This document shows, piece by piece, positions 41,577 through 59,984 of a stretch of 60,643 nt of DNA. Under the pieces are notes generated by a model, which ran no database searches, was not told where the DNA came from, and saw nothing but the letters and a program-made list of their open reading frames with translations. Every line of letters starts with the position of its first letter. Within the stretch, counting starts at the first letter, position 1. The position numbers and the translations under genes were made by a program. Where the stretch lies: the NCBI GenBank assembly GCA_003216895.1, contig QCID01000008.1:1-60643 (forward strand). The letters run 5' to 3'. Source of the DNA: Prochlorococcus sp. AG-402-K04. GTDB taxonomy: Bacteria; Cyanobacteriota; Cyanobacteriia; PCC-6307; Cyanobiaceae.

Positions 41577-42386
41577 TTAAACCAATTGGCCATCATCAAT
41601 TAATGATTTTAATTTCTTTTGCACCTCTGGATTATCCAATTGCTCCAAAGCTGTCCTTGCTTCATATCTGACAGAAGGCTCTCTATCATTTAATAAAACA
41701 GAAATAAAAGTCTCTACTATTTGAATTTGGATTTCCGCTTGCAATAGCCCATAAAGACGGCCTAGGGACCAAATACAGTTACTTCGAACTATCGGTTCAC
41801 CATCTACTTGCAAACTTTCAAGTAATTGATTTGCGGCTGGGGGAGAGTTCTCTACAGAATTTAGTCCAACCTCTGCTAGAGAACTGGATGCCCACAACCT
41901 CACTGCAGCGACATCTTGTTTTAATGCATTAATCAAAGGTTCTAGGACTGGGGCGTCAGGGTAATTTCCGAGACTCCATGCAGTAGCTTTTCGCACATAA
42001 GCATTACTATCAAACCTCAATAAATGCAATAGAAGATCTATAGCTTTTGGACAAGGATTTCTACCTAAAGCATAAACAGCACTCATCCTGACTACAGGAG
42101 AAGGCTCGTCAAGTAAAGGCAATAAGAATGGAAGAGATCTCGGGTCTCTATGTTCGCAAAAGACTCTTAAGCCTTGAAGCCTCTCATTATTTCCCGATTG
42201 AAGCCATTTCAACGCAAGATCACATTCTTTTGATGAATTCCCTTGGTCTCCGTCAATTTTATCTAATTCAATTTCATCTAAAGGATCCCCTGCTAATTGA
42301 GCAGCTAATTCTCTCGCTAGAAGATCAGGGTCTATCGCCAAATTGGCCAACCCTTTTTCACTTAATTTTTGATTTTCATCATTCAT
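41577..42386 (-). CDS. HEAT-repeat protein (PBS-lyase-like repeats)
   Basis: 269 residues from the ATG at 42386 (a GTG at 42410 would add eight residues but overlaps the upstream small gene). After a ~60-residue acidic N-terminus come about five HEAT-like helical repeats, e.g. SPVVRMSAVYALGRNPCP, SNAYVRKATAWSLGNYPD, VAAVRLWASSSLAEVG, and EPSVRYEARTALEQL. Such repeats occur in bilin lyases (CpcE-like) and in general scaffolds; there is no phycobiliprotein gene nearby, so a protein-binding role is all that can be said. Confidence 0.8.
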   Translation of the reverse strand: MNDENQKLSEKGLANLAIDPDLLARELAAQLAGDPLDEIELDKIDGDQGNSSKECDLALKWLQSGNNERLQGLRVFCEHRDPRSLPFLLPLLDEPSPVVRMSAVYALGRNPCPKAIDLLLHLLRFDSNAYVRKATAWSLGNYPDAPVLEPLINALKQDVAAVRLWASSSLAEVGLNSVENSPPAANQLLESLQVDGEPIVRSNCIWSLGRLYGLLQAEIQIQIVETFISVLLNDREPSVRYEARTALEQLDNPEVQKKLKSLIDDGQLV

Positions 42387-42409
42387 AGCTCTGACAGACG
42401 AAGAGCACA

Positions 42410-42535
42410 CTAATTAATTGGTGCTGGTGCAAGCATATCCCCGGGAAGCCATATTCGAGCGCTGACAGCGAACAAAGCTACAGCAAAAAGAGCAACAATT
42501 AAAATAGGAAAAAGAGTTGTTCGTAAAAAACCCAA
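42410..42535 (-). CDS. Small single-helix membrane protein (41 aa)
   Basis: A 41-codon frame on the minus strand from a TTG at 42535. It encodes a short polar start GFLRTT, one strong membrane helix (LFPILIVALFAVALFAVSAR, residues 8-27) and a tail IWLPGDMLAPAPIN. The size, topology and proline-rich tail resemble the tiny subunits of photosystems, cytochrome b6f or NDH-1, but I cannot match it to a named one. Its stop is 23 bases before the HEAT-protein ATG, suggesting co-transcription. An in-frame stop lies just upstream of the TTG, so no ATG start is available. Confidence 0.6.
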   Translation of the reverse strand: MGFLRTTLFPILIVALFAVALFAVSARIWLPGDMLAPAPIN

Positions 42536-42585
42536 AGTTACAAGCTAATTAGAGTTCTATTCTGCTCTAAATTTTGACCATTTGG

Positions 42586-44352
42586 CTATCGAGGGTCAAC
42601 TTTTTGAGTTATTAGTTTTGTTTTCTTCATTAAAAACACACAACTCACAGCAATTGAAAGCGCAATCCAAGCGCTCCTTTGTTGATGTAATAAGAAAGCC
42701 CCAATACTAACTAATCCACCATAGAGAATTCCTGAGCCTAAAACGAAACGAGATCCAAGCACTGAAAAATTTTCAACTGGATTGATATTCAGATTTTTCC
42801 TTATATTTTTCCAACCAGGACCTGGTGGTTTTACCTGCATAACAAATTTATTGAGTGTCTCCTCAGACTCTGGCTTAGTAAAAAATAAAGTAAGCAACCA
42901 AATTACAGCCGTAAATGAAGTGGTAAATAAAAGTCTTTTTCCAAAATCTTCAATTTTTAAATAGGGAGAAACTGAGGTAATTAAGCCTATAAAAAAACCA
43001 CTCAGCATTGCAGAGAGTTCCGCCAGAGCATTAACTCGCCACCAAAACCACCGAAGGACTAGAACAGCACCTGGTCCTGTACCTATTGCAATAACGAGTC
43101 TAAACATTGAACCAATACTGTTACTAAATAGAGCCATGACGACTCCTATTAGCAGCAACAAAATACTTGCAACTTGGCCCATAAGAATCATTTCTCTTGG
43201 GCCAGCCGATGGCCTAACAAATCTTTTATAGAGATCGTGGGCAAGATAACTTGCTCCCCAATTAAGTGAAGTACTAACGGTACTCATAAATGCAGCGACC
43301 AATGAAACCACGACTAAACCAAGTCCAACAGGTGGCAAATATGCAACAGCAAGGTTTGGATAACTTAATTCCCAGTCAGTTTGTTGAGGCAAGAGGACTA
43401 AACCAGCCAAGCCAACCAAAATCCAAAGCCAACTTCGAATAAGATAATTAACAATTAAAAAAACTATTCCTGCCAAAGTTGCTTGTTTTTCATTTTTAGT
43501 AGCCAATAAACGCTGAATAAATTCCCCACCACCATCACTACGTCTAAAGCTCCACCACTGCAAAGCAATGAAAGCGAAAAAAGTAGTAATACTTATTCCG
43601 GAACTATCCAACCAATTGAAACCATCTTTGTTTAATGTCCATGGGAATAAAGAAAGGAGCTCAGGTCGATCTAATACCTCTAGCTTTGTCAACAAATCCG
43701 TCATACCACCTGAGGCGTCAAGTACTACAAAGCAAACAGCGAACGCGCCTAAAAGAGCTAATACAAGTTGTACAAAATCATTAACCACGACTGCCCAAAG
43801 ACCACCTAATACAGTGTAAATAAGCAAAAACAAAGCAACTAATACCATTAAAAGTATCGTGTCAGTAAAGGGTCCAAACACAATATGTCCATCCACGACA
43901 CCTAATGATTCAGCCACTTTACGCATTGCCAAGAATGCATAACCAATCCCAATACAATTAATTGGAACAGAAAGTAAGAAAGCTTTTATACCTCTTAAAT
44001 AAGCTGCTGGTTTACCCCCATAACGTAATTCAGTGAAAGCTGCATCAGTTAATACTCCACTACGCCTCCAAAGTGGGGCGAAAACAACTGTCATAGCAAC
44101 ATGTGCCAGTCCAAAACTCCACCACTCCCAATTACCAGCCAAGCCTCTAGTCCCAATAATACCGGCCACATAAAGAGGTGTATCAATCGAAAATGTTGTC
44201 GCAGCCATAGACATACCTGCAAGCAAACCAGTCAGACGACGACCCGCAACAAAATAGTCTGCTTCATTATGATTTTTTAAAGAGATATAAATTCCTAATA
44301 TCAACGAAAAAATTAAATAAACAAATAAAATAAACCAATCAATAAATGTCAT
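42586..44352 (-). CDS. Sodium:solute symporter family protein
   Basis: 588 residues with about 13-14 membrane helices. Family signs include IDWFILFVYLIFSLILGIYI, DYFVAGRRLTGLLAGMSMAA with the Na-site Ser/Thr region, WWRVNALAELSAMLSG and SLVAAFMSTVSTSLNWGASY (~364-383), a classic SSS Na2-site helix. The substrate is not predictable: sugars, urea, proline and organic acids are all carried by relatives. It is 30 bases upstream of rlmN on the same strand, which may be chance. Confidence 0.88.
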   Translation of the reverse strand: MTFIDWFILFVYLIFSLILGIYISLKNHNEADYFVAGRRLTGLLAGMSMAATTFSIDTPLYVAGIIGTRGLAGNWEWWSFGLAHVAMTVVFAPLWRRSGVLTDAAFTELRYGGKPAAYLRGIKAFLLSVPINCIGIGYAFLAMRKVAESLGVVDGHIVFGPFTDTILLMVLVALFLLIYTVLGGLWAVVVNDFVQLVLALLGAFAVCFVVLDASGGMTDLLTKLEVLDRPELLSLFPWTLNKDGFNWLDSSGISITTFFAFIALQWWSFRRSDGGGEFIQRLLATKNEKQATLAGIVFLIVNYLIRSWLWILVGLAGLVLLPQQTDWELSYPNLAVAYLPPVGLGLVVVSLVAAFMSTVSTSLNWGASYLAHDLYKRFVRPSAGPREMILMGQVASILLLLIGVVMALFSNSIGSMFRLVIAIGTGPGAVLVLRWFWWRVNALAELSAMLSGFFIGLITSVSPYLKIEDFGKRLLFTTSFTAVIWLLTLFFTKPESEETLNKFVMQVKPPGPGWKNIRKNLNINPVENFSVLGSRFVLGSGILYGGLVSIGAFLLHQQRSAWIALSIAVSCVFLMKKTKLITQKVDPR

Positions 44353-44382
44353 AAAAGCTCACTATTCATAAGTCTTTCATAC

Positions 44383-45620
<1,238 letters not shown>

Positions 45621-45676
45621 TTAAAATAGAAGAACTAATACTAGAAAGTTTAAAAGAGTGTTGTAGAAAAATTCAT

Positions 45677-49795
<4,119 letters not shown>

Positions 49796-49828
49796 CTATT
49801 CAAGAAAAAAGGGAATTTGTTCTAAGGG

Positions 49829-51736
49829 TTAAGAGGTGGCTGCTACGGCATCAATAATTGTATGGTTCATTACTACCCTGCCAACTGTAGTCAATATGTA
49901 ACGGCTAATCAAACTTCCATCTTCGTCTAATCTGTCACGTCGATATGTCCATTCCTCAATACGGGTACCATCTGTCAAAGTTTCCGACTTACGCGGTTTC
50001 CGAAGCTCATCGTCATCCTCAATTTCACCTGAAAATCGAACCCAAACCCAATCATGTAAATCTAATCTTTTATCTTCAAGAGCTTGTAAAACGTCTTCAA
50101 GTGATGCATAGGTATGTGCATGATCTCCGAACTTTGGCTGATTTGCTTGAGGCTGAATTGCAGTTAGATAGTAAGAGCCTAAAACCATATCTTGAGATGG
50201 GGTAACAATTGGATCGCCAGTTGCAGGGGAGAGAATATTGTTACTGGCAAGCATTAACATCCTTGCCTCTGTTTGCGCCTCAATTGCTAAAGGTACATGA
50301 ACAGCCATTTGATCTCCATCAAAATCAGCGTTAAAAGCAGGACATACTAATGGATGTAGCTGTATAGCTCGTCCAGCAACTAATTTAGGCTCAAAAGCTT
50401 GAATGCCTAGTCGATGCAATGTAGGAGCACGGTTGAGCAGAATAGGATGACCATCTATCACTTCCTGTAATACCTGCATTACTTCATCGTCGGCTTTCTG
50501 TATTAATTTCTTTGCTGCTTTGATGTTATTGACAATATTCTGGCGAATCAATCTATGAATTACAAAAGGCTGAAAAAGCTCTATCGCCATTTCCTTTGGC
50601 AATCCACATTGATGCATTTTCAACTTTGGGCCAACTACTATTACAGATCGACCTGAATAATCAACTCTTTTCCCAAGCAAGTTCTGTCTAAATCTACCCT
50701 GCTTACCTTCGATAATATCGCTTAATGATTTCAAGGGGCGGTTATTTGCTCCAACAACAGTTCTTCCCCTTCTACCATTATCGATAAGTGCATCAACAGC
50801 CTCTTGCAACATCCTTTTTTCATTTCGAACTATTATCTCTGGAGCTAATATTTCCTGAAGACGAGCGAGACGATTGTTCCTATTGATTACTCTCCTATAT
50901 AAATCATTTAAATCTGAGGTAGCAAATCTACCTCCATCTAATTGCACCATAGGCCTCAAATCAGGAGGTATCACAGGTATCGCATCTAAAACCATCCATT
51001 CTGGACTCGCACTTGTAGCAATAAAATTGTCTATCACCCTAAGTCTTTTGATAAGCTTAGCTCTTTTCTGACCTTTGCTTGTTGCAATTTCTTCTCGTAA
51101 TTGCTCAGCAACTTCTTTGAGATTTAAATCTTCAAGTAATTGTTTTAAGGCCTCTGCACCTATTCCAACAATAGGTTCATTCTCGATAGTTGAATCTTCA
51201 GCATAAATCTCGTCTTCAATCTCTAGCCATTCATCTTCTGTTAATAGCTGCTTATATTTAAGATCTTTACTATCTCCAATATCTAAAACCACATAACAAT
51301 TAAAGTAAACAATTTGCTCAACATCTCTGAGAGGCATGTCTAACAAAATAGCAACATAGCTAGGGATACCCTTTAAATACCAAACATGTGATACGGGAGC
51401 TGCTAGTTTAATAAATCCCATCCTATGTCTCCTGACCCGGCTTTCTGTTACTTCAACCCCGCACCTTTCACAAACAATTCCACGATGTCTAACTCTCTTA
51501 TATTTCCCACAATGACATTCCCAATCCTTTGATGGACCAAAAATCTTTTCACAAAACAATCCGTCCATTTCCGGCTTAAGTGTTCGATAATTTATTGTTT
51601 CTGGCTTAGTCACTTCCCCTACTACCTGGCCATTGGGCAAAGTTCTTTGCCCCCATTCCATTACTCTTTCAGGTGAGGCAAGTTTTATTTTGACATAATC
51701 AAAATGATTTTCTGTACGTAGATTGCTATTAGTCAT
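49829..51736 (-). CDS. rpoC1: RNA polymerase subunit gamma (RpoC1)
   Basis: 635 residues, the N-terminal part of bacterial beta' as a separate subunit. The zinc finger [20 protein letters not shown] is at ~69-88, the rudder/lid region around [20 protein letters not shown], and the catalytic Mg loop [12 protein letters not shown] at ~468-479. It lies between rpoB (42 bases) and rpoC2 (42 bases) in one operon. Confidence 0.98.
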   Translation of the reverse strand: MTNSNLRTENHFDYVKIKLASPERVMEWGQRTLPNGQVVGEVTKPETINYRTLKPEMDGLFCEKIFGPSKDWECHCGKYKRVRHRGIVCERCGVEVTESRVRRHRMGFIKLAAPVSHVWYLKGIPSYVAILLDMPLRDVEQIVYFNCYVVLDIGDSKDLKYKQLLTEDEWLEIEDEIYAEDSTIENEPIVGIGAEALKQLLEDLNLKEVAEQLREEIATSKGQKRAKLIKRLRVIDNFIATSASPEWMVLDAIPVIPPDLRPMVQLDGGRFATSDLNDLYRRVINRNNRLARLQEILAPEIIVRNEKRMLQEAVDALIDNGRRGRTVVGANNRPLKSLSDIIEGKQGRFRQNLLGKRVDYSGRSVIVVGPKLKMHQCGLPKEMAIELFQPFVIHRLIRQNIVNNIKAAKKLIQKADDEVMQVLQEVIDGHPILLNRAPTLHRLGIQAFEPKLVAGRAIQLHPLVCPAFNADFDGDQMAVHVPLAIEAQTEARMLMLASNNILSPATGDPIVTPSQDMVLGSYYLTAIQPQANQPKFGDHAHTYASLEDVLQALEDKRLDLHDWVWVRFSGEIEDDDELRKPRKSETLTDGTRIEEWTYRRDRLDEDGSLISRYILTTVGRVVMNHTIIDAVAATS

Positions 51737-51778
51737 GAGAGAAGAGTGTGTTTAAATAATTTGTTTCGGTTGAGTCGA

Positions 51779-54700
51779 TTACTCCTCGTATTCTTTACCT
51801 AATGATTCATAAGTAGGTCTACTTGGCGTGCTTCTTCGAGGATTAACATCTTGCATTAGATCAACTTCTTTTCCATCATCTGTATACACTCCAATATCTA
51901 ATCCCAATGACTGAAGTTCTCTCATTAAAACTTTGAAAGATTCAGGAGTCCCAGGTCTTGGAATTGGTTTACCTTTTACAATGGAATTAAGAGCTTCATT
52001 ACGACCTTGCATGTCATCAGACTTTACTGTTAACAGTTCTTGCAAAGTATATGCTGCTCCATAAGCCTCGAGTGCCCATACCTCCATTTCTCCCAGTCGC
52101 TGTCCACCTTGCTGGGCTTTTCCTCCTAGAGGTTGTTGAGTTACTAAAGAATATGGACCAGTAGATCTAGCATGAATTTTATCGTCTACTAAATGTACAA
52201 GTTTTAGGAAGTGAGCGTAGCCAACAGCGACTGGTTGATCAAAAGGCTCACCGGTTCGACCATCCTTTAAGAGTAACTTTCCTGGATCCTCAGGGTTGTA
52301 TACCCATGATTTACCTGGCTGTTTAGCGGCCTCTTTCAAATAGGCTTGTACAGTCTGGTTAGACATTTCTGAACCATACATTTCATCAAACGGGACAATT
52401 TTTACTCGACAATCCAAGTTTGAAGCAGCCCAACCCATGAGGAGTTCAAATACTTGTCCCACATTCATTCTACTTGGAACCCCAAGTGGGTTAAGGCAGA
52501 TATCTACAGGTGTGCCATCAGGAAGATAAGGCATATCTTCTCTTGGCAGAATTCTGCTGATAATACCTTTATTACCATGCCTACCTGCCATTTTATCGCC
52601 AACTTGAATTTTTCTGCGTTGCGCCACATAGACTCTGACAACCATATTTGCGCCAGGTGGTAGTTCATCTCCTTGTTCTCTGGTATAGATTCTGACATCG
52701 ACTACTCGACCTCTCTCAGTCGAGGGAACTCGAAGAGAGTTATCTCTTACATCTCTAGCTTTTTCGCCAAAAATAGCTCTTAAAAGTTTTTCCTCAGGCG
52801 GTTGATCTGATTCTCCTTTAGGGGTTACTTTCCCAACAAGGATGTCTCCACTCTCAACGAAAGCGCCTATTCTAATGATTCCCATTTCATCCAAATTCCC
52901 AAGACTTTCTTCTGATACATTTGGAATTTCTCTTGTTATTTCTTCAGGGCCAAGCTTGGTTTGACGAGCTTCTATTTCATATTTTTCTATGTGAACTGAA
53001 GTGTATAGATCATCTTTAACTAACCTTTCGCTAACAAGAATTGCATCTTCATAGTTGTAACCTTCCCAAGGCATGTATGCAATTAAAACATTTTGACCAA
53101 GAGCGATTTCCCCTCCTTCACATGCAGAACCATCAGCTAAAACTTGACCCACAATAACTGGATCACCATTAAAAACTATAGGCCTATGATTTAAGCAAGT
53201 ATCTTGATTAGATCTTTGATATTTTTGCAAGTAATGAGTGTGATCATTACCTTCCTCATCAGTAACGACAATTGCATTGGCATCAACATAAGTAACTGTT
53301 CCGTTTACTTTTGAAATTGGAACCATGCCAGAGTCCCTAGCAACTTGAGTTTCTAAGCCCGTTCCAACCAAAGGTCTTTCTGGACGTAAAAGAGGAACTG
53401 CTTGTCTTTGCATGTTGGAACCCATCAAAGCTCTGTTAGCATCATCGTGTTCCAAAAATGGAATTAAGGATGCAGCTACAGAAATCACTTGCACAGGTGA
53501 TAGTTGGACATAATCCACTTGCTCAGGAGAAACCGTTTCAAAATCTTGTCGATACCTAACTGGAACAAGTTCCGCTAATATTTTCCCTTCTTCATCCGTA
53601 GCCACATCACCTGGAGCAACCCTACATTCATCTTCTAAATCTGCAGAAAGATAAATAGGATCGCCTTGTTTACTTAATCGTCCATTTTCCACCTTCCAAA
53701 ATGGTGTTTCGATAAAGCCATATTCATTTACTCGTGCGTGAGTTGCTAAAGAATTAATCAGACCTGCATTTGGTCCTTCGGGGGTTTCAATCGGACAAAG
53801 TCTTCCATAGTGAGATGGATGAATATCCCTAACTGCAAAACCAGCTCTTTCACGAGTTAAACCTCCTGGTCCCAATGCTGAGATTCGCCTTTTATGAGTT
53901 AATTCAGCTAATGGATTGGTTTGATCCATGAATTGACTTAATTGACTTGAACCAAAAAATTCTTTTATCGCCGCAACTAAAGGTTTTGGGTTTACCAATT
54001 GAGCCGGAGTAAGGGAATCTGTTTCCCCAACGGTCATCCTCTCTTTAATTATCCTTTCAAGTCTATTTAAACCAACTCGAACTTGATTTTGTAAAAGTTC
54101 ACCGACTGACCTAACTCTCCTATTTCCTAAATGATCAATATCATCCAAAGTTGCTCCACCAACGTCTAATTCTAAATTGATTAAATAATCTAAAGTAGAG
54201 AGAACATCCTCGTTTGTAAGCGTTCTTACTGTGTCAGGGATAGTCAAGCGTAATTTCTTATTTATTTTGTATCTACCAACTCTTCCTAAGTCATATCGTT
54301 TTGGATCAAAAAATCTTGTTTGAAGTAGCTGTTGACCACCACTTACTGAAGGGGGCTCGCCTGGCCTTAACTTTTTATAAAGCTCTAACAAAGCTTGGTC
54401 TTCTGAACTAATACCTTCTTCATTTGCCGCATCAATTGACTTTTTATAAAACTCAGGATGACGTAATTTATCTATCACATCATTATCTGATAAACCCATT
54501 GCCCTCATCAAGACATGAGCATTAATTTTCCGTGTTTTATCTACTCGAACGTGTAGCAAATCGTTTTTATCAGTTTCAAACTTTAACCAAGCTCCGCGAT
54601 TAGGAATAACGCTTGCATTGTAAGTTCTTCTACCATTTTTATCTTGCTCGTCTTTAAAATAAACCCCTGGACTTCGAACTATTTGATTGACTATTACTCT

Positions 54701-55066
54701 CTCAGCACCATTGATTATAAAAGTTCCACGTTCAGTCATTAAAGGTAGTTCACCTATAAAAACTTCTTGTTCTTTAATCTCCCCGGTTTCCTTATTAACC
54801 AAACGACAAGTGACATACATTTGAGAAGCAAAGGTTGCATCTCTTCTTTTTGCTTCTTCTACATCATGCCTAGGACGTTTAAGCTTATATTCTGCTCCAA
54901 TAAAATGGAGTTCTAGTTTACCGGTATAGTCAGTAATAGGTGAAAAATTATCTAATTCCTCTATTAAGCCTTTATCCAAAAACCACTTAAAACTTGATCT
55001 TTGCACCTCAACCAGATCAGGCAGATATGTAGCTGCTTTGGCTACCTGAATCGCGCTTCTGCTCAT
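51779..55066 (-). CDS. rpoB: RNA polymerase subunit beta
   Basis: 1095 residues, the compact cyanobacterial beta. [20 protein letters not shown], the rifampicin-pocket segment around [20 protein letters not shown] (with Q, D, H and R residues of susceptible enzymes), [20 protein letters not shown] and [13 protein letters not shown] are intact, and the C-terminus has [20 protein letters not shown]. It opens the rpoB-C1-C2 unit and is preceded by a 254-base gap after tatD. Confidence 0.98.
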   Translation of the reverse strand: MSRSAIQVAKAATYLPDLVEVQRSSFKWFLDKGLIEELDNFSPITDYTGKLELHFIGAEYKLKRPRHDVEEAKRRDATFASQMYVTCRLVNKETGEIKEQEVFIGELPLMTERGTFIINGAERVIVNQIVRSPGVYFKDEQDKNGRRTYNASVIPNRGAWLKFETDKNDLLHVRVDKTRKINAHVLMRAMGLSDNDVIDKLRHPEFYKKSIDAANEEGISSEDQALLELYKKLRPGEPPSVSGGQQLLQTRFFDPKRYDLGRVGRYKINKKLRLTIPDTVRTLTNEDVLSTLDYLINLELDVGGATLDDIDHLGNRRVRSVGELLQNQVRVGLNRLERIIKERMTVGETDSLTPAQLVNPKPLVAAIKEFFGSSQLSQFMDQTNPLAELTHKRRISALGPGGLTRERAGFAVRDIHPSHYGRLCPIETPEGPNAGLINSLATHARVNEYGFIETPFWKVENGRLSKQGDPIYLSADLEDECRVAPGDVATDEEGKILAELVPVRYRQDFETVSPEQVDYVQLSPVQVISVAASLIPFLEHDDANRALMGSNMQRQAVPLLRPERPLVGTGLETQVARDSGMVPISKVNGTVTYVDANAIVVTDEEGNDHTHYLQKYQRSNQDTCLNHRPIVFNGDPVIVGQVLADGSACEGGEIALGQNVLIAYMPWEGYNYEDAILVSERLVKDDLYTSVHIEKYEIEARQTKLGPEEITREIPNVSEESLGNLDEMGIIRIGAFVESGDILVGKVTPKGESDQPPEEKLLRAIFGEKARDVRDNSLRVPSTERGRVVDVRIYTREQGDELPPGANMVVRVYVAQRRKIQVGDKMAGRHGNKGIISRILPREDMPYLPDGTPVDICLNPLGVPSRMNVGQVFELLMGWAASNLDCRVKIVPFDEMYGSEMSNQTVQAYLKEAAKQPGKSWVYNPEDPGKLLLKDGRTGEPFDQPVAVGYAHFLKLVHLVDDKIHARSTGPYSLVTQQPLGGKAQQGGQRLGEMEVWALEAYGAAYTLQELLTVKSDDMQGRNEALNSIVKGKPIPRPGTPESFKVLMRELQSLGLDIGVYTDDGKEVDLMQDVNPRRSTPSRPTYESLGKEYEE

Positions 55067-55225
55067 TCGAGAACCTGCGTTTATATGAAGAGGACGGGTT
55101 TAATGTCTTGTCTTTTAGGTCGAAAAATGATCTTTACTAAGAAAAAAACAAAAAGCAATCTCCTAGAAGACTGAAATTTGAAATTGAATTTACTTAATCA
55201 ACGAACAAACTGACTCAAAAGGTAG

Positions 55226-55238
55226 AACCTTAAAGGTT
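55226..55238. repeat. 13-base palindrome in the rpoB leader
   Basis: AACCTT, A, AAGGTT at 55226-55238, inside the 254-base gap between tatD and rpoB, with another AAGGT just to the left. It might be an operator or the tip of a leader stem. I could not find a convincing -35/-10 pair in this gap, although a promoter for the polymerase operon is expected there. Confidence 0.3.
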
Positions 55239-55320
55239 TAAGCGCAGATACCACGCCTTGGCAAGACAATGTATAACTTTACACTCAAACCAGATAATTA
55301 ACTAGAGGAAATGATGATAT

Positions 55321-56112
55321 TTAAGGCAACGCAAACAATTCCCTCGCATTTTGAGTGGTTTTTTCAGCAATTTCTGAAAAGCTTTCACCTCTAATCTCTG
55401 AGATTTTATCTACAACATGCTTTACAAAAGAGGGTTCATTCCTTTTTCCTCTATGTGGAACGGGTGACAAGAAAGGGCTATCGGTTTCTACTAAAAATTT
55501 TGATTGTGGAACTTCTTTGGCGCATTCATGGATAGCAATAGCATTTTTGAATGTTACATTTCCACTGAAACTTATGTAAAAGCCAAGATCAAGGAACTTT
55601 CTCATCTCTTTAACATTGCCGCTCCAGCAATGCATAACACCTTTAGGACAGCAACCATCTTCAGAAAGCTTTGCAAAAACTTCTAACATTTCTTTTGCTG
55701 CATCTCTGCAATGCACAATGACTGGCAAATCCAATTCAAATGCCAAGGTTAATTGCGGCATTAAAATTGAAAGCTGCTCACTCAAATTATCTGCTTTGAA
55801 AAGATCAAGTCCTAATTCTCCTATAGCAACAACTCGACTGTCATCAAGAGCTGCATTTTTTAAAATACTTACAGTTTCAGGACTCCAATGATGTACATCC
55901 AATGGATGAACTCCTACTGCATATCTCATCTCCTGAAACTGATCAGCCATTGATTTGATAGCAGGAATCTCAGAGGGTTCTACGCAAGCATGTAATAAAG
56001 CTTTAACGCCTTGTGATCTCCACCTTTCAGCAACTTTTTCTCTATCTTCATCAAAGCTAGAGAAAACTATATGACAATGACTATCTATTATTGAACTTTT
56101 GGAATCGCTCAA
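55321..56112 (-). CDS. tatD: TatD family metal-dependent hydrolase (DNase)
   Basis: 263 residues. TIM-barrel amidohydrolase fold with metal ligands in IIDSHCHIVF (HxH), AIGELGLDLFKAD (Glu), LPVIVHCRDA, MHCWSGN and LVETDSPFLSP (Asp). TatD enzymes are 3'-5' exonucleases implicated in DNA repair and quality control, not in Tat transport. It lies 49 bases downstream of rpsT and upstream of rpoB on the same strand, a common picocyanobacterial order. Confidence 0.93.
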   Translation of the reverse strand: MSDSKSSIIDSHCHIVFSSFDEDREKVAERWRSQGVKALLHACVEPSEIPAIKSMADQFQEMRYAVGVHPLDVHHWSPETVSILKNAALDDSRVVAIGELGLDLFKADNLSEQLSILMPQLTLAFELDLPVIVHCRDAAKEMLEVFAKLSEDGCCPKGVMHCWSGNVKEMRKFLDLGFYISFSGNVTFKNAIAIHECAKEVPQSKFLVETDSPFLSPVPHRGKRNEPSFVKHVVDKISEIRGESFSEIAEKTTQNARELFALP

Positions 56113-56161
56113 AATGCAAAATAAAAAGTTCTCTTAATATTAAATCTTAGATTATTTATTC

Positions 56162-56464
<303 letters not shown>

Positions 56465-56575
56465 TTAGTGTTTTATTCTTATGTTAATCCACAGTACCTC
56501 AAGACCATGAAGAAGATCTACATAAATCAAAATTAAGGCATAAGATAATCAAATTGAACCAATAGCCAAAAGTTC

Positions 56576-57925
56576 ATGACGCAAATAATTAATAAAGATG
56601 AGGTTCAAGAATCCTCTTCAACAAAATTGACCATAAAAACGGCTGATAATATTGATCAGGCTAGGCTTGAGCTCAAGAGAATTACAAATAGAACATCTGG
56701 AAGCGTTCAAGAACAAGCTATAAAGATAGTTGAAGAAATTCTTAAAGACGTTAGTGAGAAGGGAGATGAAGCACTTAGAGAATACACCTCTCGCTTTGAT
56801 GGGTTTTTAGCAGAAAAATTTCAAGTTCCATCAGATTTGATACTGAAAGCGTGGGAAGAGACTCCTAAGGAGTTACAAAATTCACTTTTATTAGCAAAAA
56901 AAAGAATTGAAAAGTTTCATAGTCTTCAAGTTCCCAAAAATATCACTTATACAGGACCCAATGGAGAATCACTTGGACGAAGATGGAGTCCTGTTGAAAA
57001 AGCAGGAATATATATACCTGGAGGAAGAGCCGCCTATCCAAGCACCGTTTTAATGAATGCTATTCCTGCTTCTGTTGCAGGAGTCAATCAAACCATCATG
57101 GTTTCTCCGGCTGACTCTCATGGAGAGTTAAACCAAACAGTATTAGCAGCAGCACATATTACAGGTATCAACAAGATTTTTAGTATTGGAGGCGCTCAAG
57201 CCATTGGCGCGCTTGCTTTTGGTACTGAATCAATTCCAAAAGTAGATGTAATTACTGGACCAGGAAATATTTATGTAACTTTGGCAAAGAAAAAAGTTTA
57301 TGGAAAGGTAGGAATTGATTCTTTGGCTGGTCCAAGTGAAATCCTAATAATCGCTGATCAATCAGCAAAATTAGAGCATGTTGCTTCAGATATGTTAGCC
57401 CAATCGGAACATGACCCTTTAGCTTCAGCAATACTAATCACTACTAATAAAAAATTAGCGGAAAATATACTATCCGAAATTGAACGTCAATTGATTAATC
57501 ATCCAAGATTAGAAATATGCAAAGAATCAATTTCAAAATGGGGTTTAGTAGTCCTTTGTGATGATTTAGAAACTTGTGCAAAATTAAGTGATACTTTTGC
57601 CCCAGAACATCTTGAATTACTTGTAGAAGACCCAAAAGAATTATCAAAAAGGATCAAGAATGCTGGGGCAATATTTATGGGACCATGGAGCCCAGAGGCT
57701 ATTGGAGATTATCTTGGAGGACCAAATCACACTCTTCCTACTTCAGGGACAGCACGATTTGCTGGCGCTCTTGGGGTTGAAAATTTTATGAAAAACACTT
57801 CAATTATAGATTTTTCAAAAGAAGCCTTTAATGAGAATAAAAATGCAGTTGTGCATTTAGCCAATAGCGAAGGATTGCATAGTCACGCAGAATCAATACG
57901 TATTAGAGATTCTAAATCTTGTTAA
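56576..57925 (+). CDS. hisD: Histidinol dehydrogenase
   Basis: 449 residues. Catalyses the last two steps of histidine synthesis (histidinol to histidine, with NAD). [20 protein letters not shown] (~140-159), [48 protein letters not shown] and the zinc-site [14 protein letters not shown] are diagnostic, and [11 protein letters not shown] gives the catalytic Glu-His pair. It stands alone, which fits the dispersed his genes of cyanobacteria. Its 3' end overlaps rpiA by 14 bases on opposite strands. Confidence 0.97.
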   Translation: MTQIINKDEVQESSSTKLTIKTADNIDQARLELKRITNRTSGSVQEQAIKIVEEILKDVSEKGDEALREYTSRFDGFLAEKFQVPSDLILKAWEETPKELQNSLLLAKKRIEKFHSLQVPKNITYTGPNGESLGRRWSPVEKAGIYIPGGRAAYPSTVLMNAIPASVAGVNQTIMVSPADSHGELNQTVLAAAHITGINKIFSIGGAQAIGALAFGTESIPKVDVITGPGNIYVTLAKKKVYGKVGIDSLAGPSEILIIADQSAKLEHVASDMLAQSEHDPLASAILITTNKKLAENILSEIERQLINHPRLEICKESISKWGLVVLCDDLETCAKLSDTFAPEHLELLVEDPKELSKRIKNAGAIFMGPWSPEAIGDYLGGPNHTLPTSGTARFAGALGVENFMKNTSIIDFSKEAFNENKNAVVHLANSEGLHSHAESIRIRDSKSC

Positions 57926-58622
57926 GTGATTCAACAGCCACAGTGTCATTTTCTACTTTTCCAACTAGTACTTCATCTGTCATGTTTACAAAAAGTCCAT
58001 TTTCAAGGACGCCCGGAATGTTGTTAATTTGACTCTCCAATAGCTCAGGTTGAGCAATGCCATTCTTAAAAGTCACATCAAGTATCAAGTTCCCCTGGTC
58101 AGTCACTACAGGACCAGCCTTTTTCTGGGCCATTCTTAGATTTCCTTCTCCTTCAAGATCTTTCAAAGTTTTTTGTACTTGTTTCCAAGCTGAGGGAAGA
58201 ACTTCTACTGGTAATTTGAAATCAAGGTTCAATTTTTCAACAAGTTTTGTTGAGTCAACAACAACTATAAATTTTTCAGCCAAAGCAGCAACAAGTTTTT
58301 CCTGAACATGACAAGCTCCTCCTCCTTTAATTAGTTGAAATTTAGTATCAACTTCATCTGCACCATCAATTGCAAGATCAATTTCTGAGACTGCGGAAAG
58401 AGATTTCAATGGTATTCCTAATTCAGAAGCCAGGACTTCACCCTGAAAAGAAGTAGTCACTCCAACAACATCTTTAATTTCTCCTGATTTGATTTTCATA
58501 GCAAGAGCTTCAATCATTAAAGCTGCTGTAGATCCAGAGCCAAGACCAAGAATCATTCCGTTTTGAATTTGATCTACAGCAGCTAGAGCAACTGCTTGTT
58601 TCATCTGATTTTGAAGATCCAT
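57912..58622 (-). CDS. rpiA: Ribose-5-phosphate isomerase A
   Basis: 236 residues. Interconverts ribose-5-phosphate and ribulose-5-phosphate in the Calvin and pentose phosphate cycles. [15 protein letters not shown] (~26-40), [12 protein letters not shown] (~84-95) and [16 protein letters not shown] with the catalytic region are present; the last replaces the usual KGGGGAL... with Ala-Cys-His. [11 protein letters not shown] follows. It is downstream of the Deg protease gene, 36 bases away on the same strand. Confidence 0.96.
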   Translation of the reverse strand: MDLQNQMKQAVALAAVDQIQNGMILGLGSGSTAALMIEALAMKIKSGEIKDVVGVTTSFQGEVLASELGIPLKSLSAVSEIDLAIDGADEVDTKFQLIKGGGACHVQEKLVAALAEKFIVVVDSTKLVEKLNLDFKLPVEVLPSAWKQVQKTLKDLEGEGNLRMAQKKAGPVVTDQGNLILDVTFKNGIAQPELLESQINNIPGVLENGLFVNMTDEVLVGKVENDTVAVESLNKI

Positions 58623-58658
58623 TTAGTCGTACCTTTTCGAAAGACAGTAGCAAGATTT

Positions 58659-59819
<1,161 letters not shown>

Positions 59820-59898
59820 TCAAAAACAATAAAGTAAATCAATGCAAGATAAGAAGAATTTGATTTTAGAGGTAACCGAAACCTTTATCTAGTAATAT

Positions 59899-59927
59899 TT
59901 GAATGCCTGACGGTACCTCTTTATAAT
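59899..59927 (+). promoter_or_regulatory. Strong sigma-70-type promoter of the rimP-nusA unit
   Basis: TTGAAT (59899-59904) and TATAAT (59922-59927) are separated by exactly 17 bases, a near-consensus -35/-10 pair. Transcription would begin near 59934, giving a GC-rich ~50-base leader before the rimP start at 59985. Confidence 0.7.
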
Positions 59928-59952
59928 AGGGGCGGGTCAAAACTTAAACCGC

Positions 59953-59969
59953 TCGGGCTTCCTGCCCGA
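59953..59969 (+). other. GC-rich hairpin in the rimP leader
   Basis: TCGGGC (59953-59958) pairs with GCCCGA (59964-59969) around a 5-base loop. In this AT-rich region such a stem stands out. It lies 15 bases ahead of the rimP start codon, so it could shape translation initiation. Confidence 0.55.
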
Positions 59970-59984
59970 CTTCGACACTGCCTT

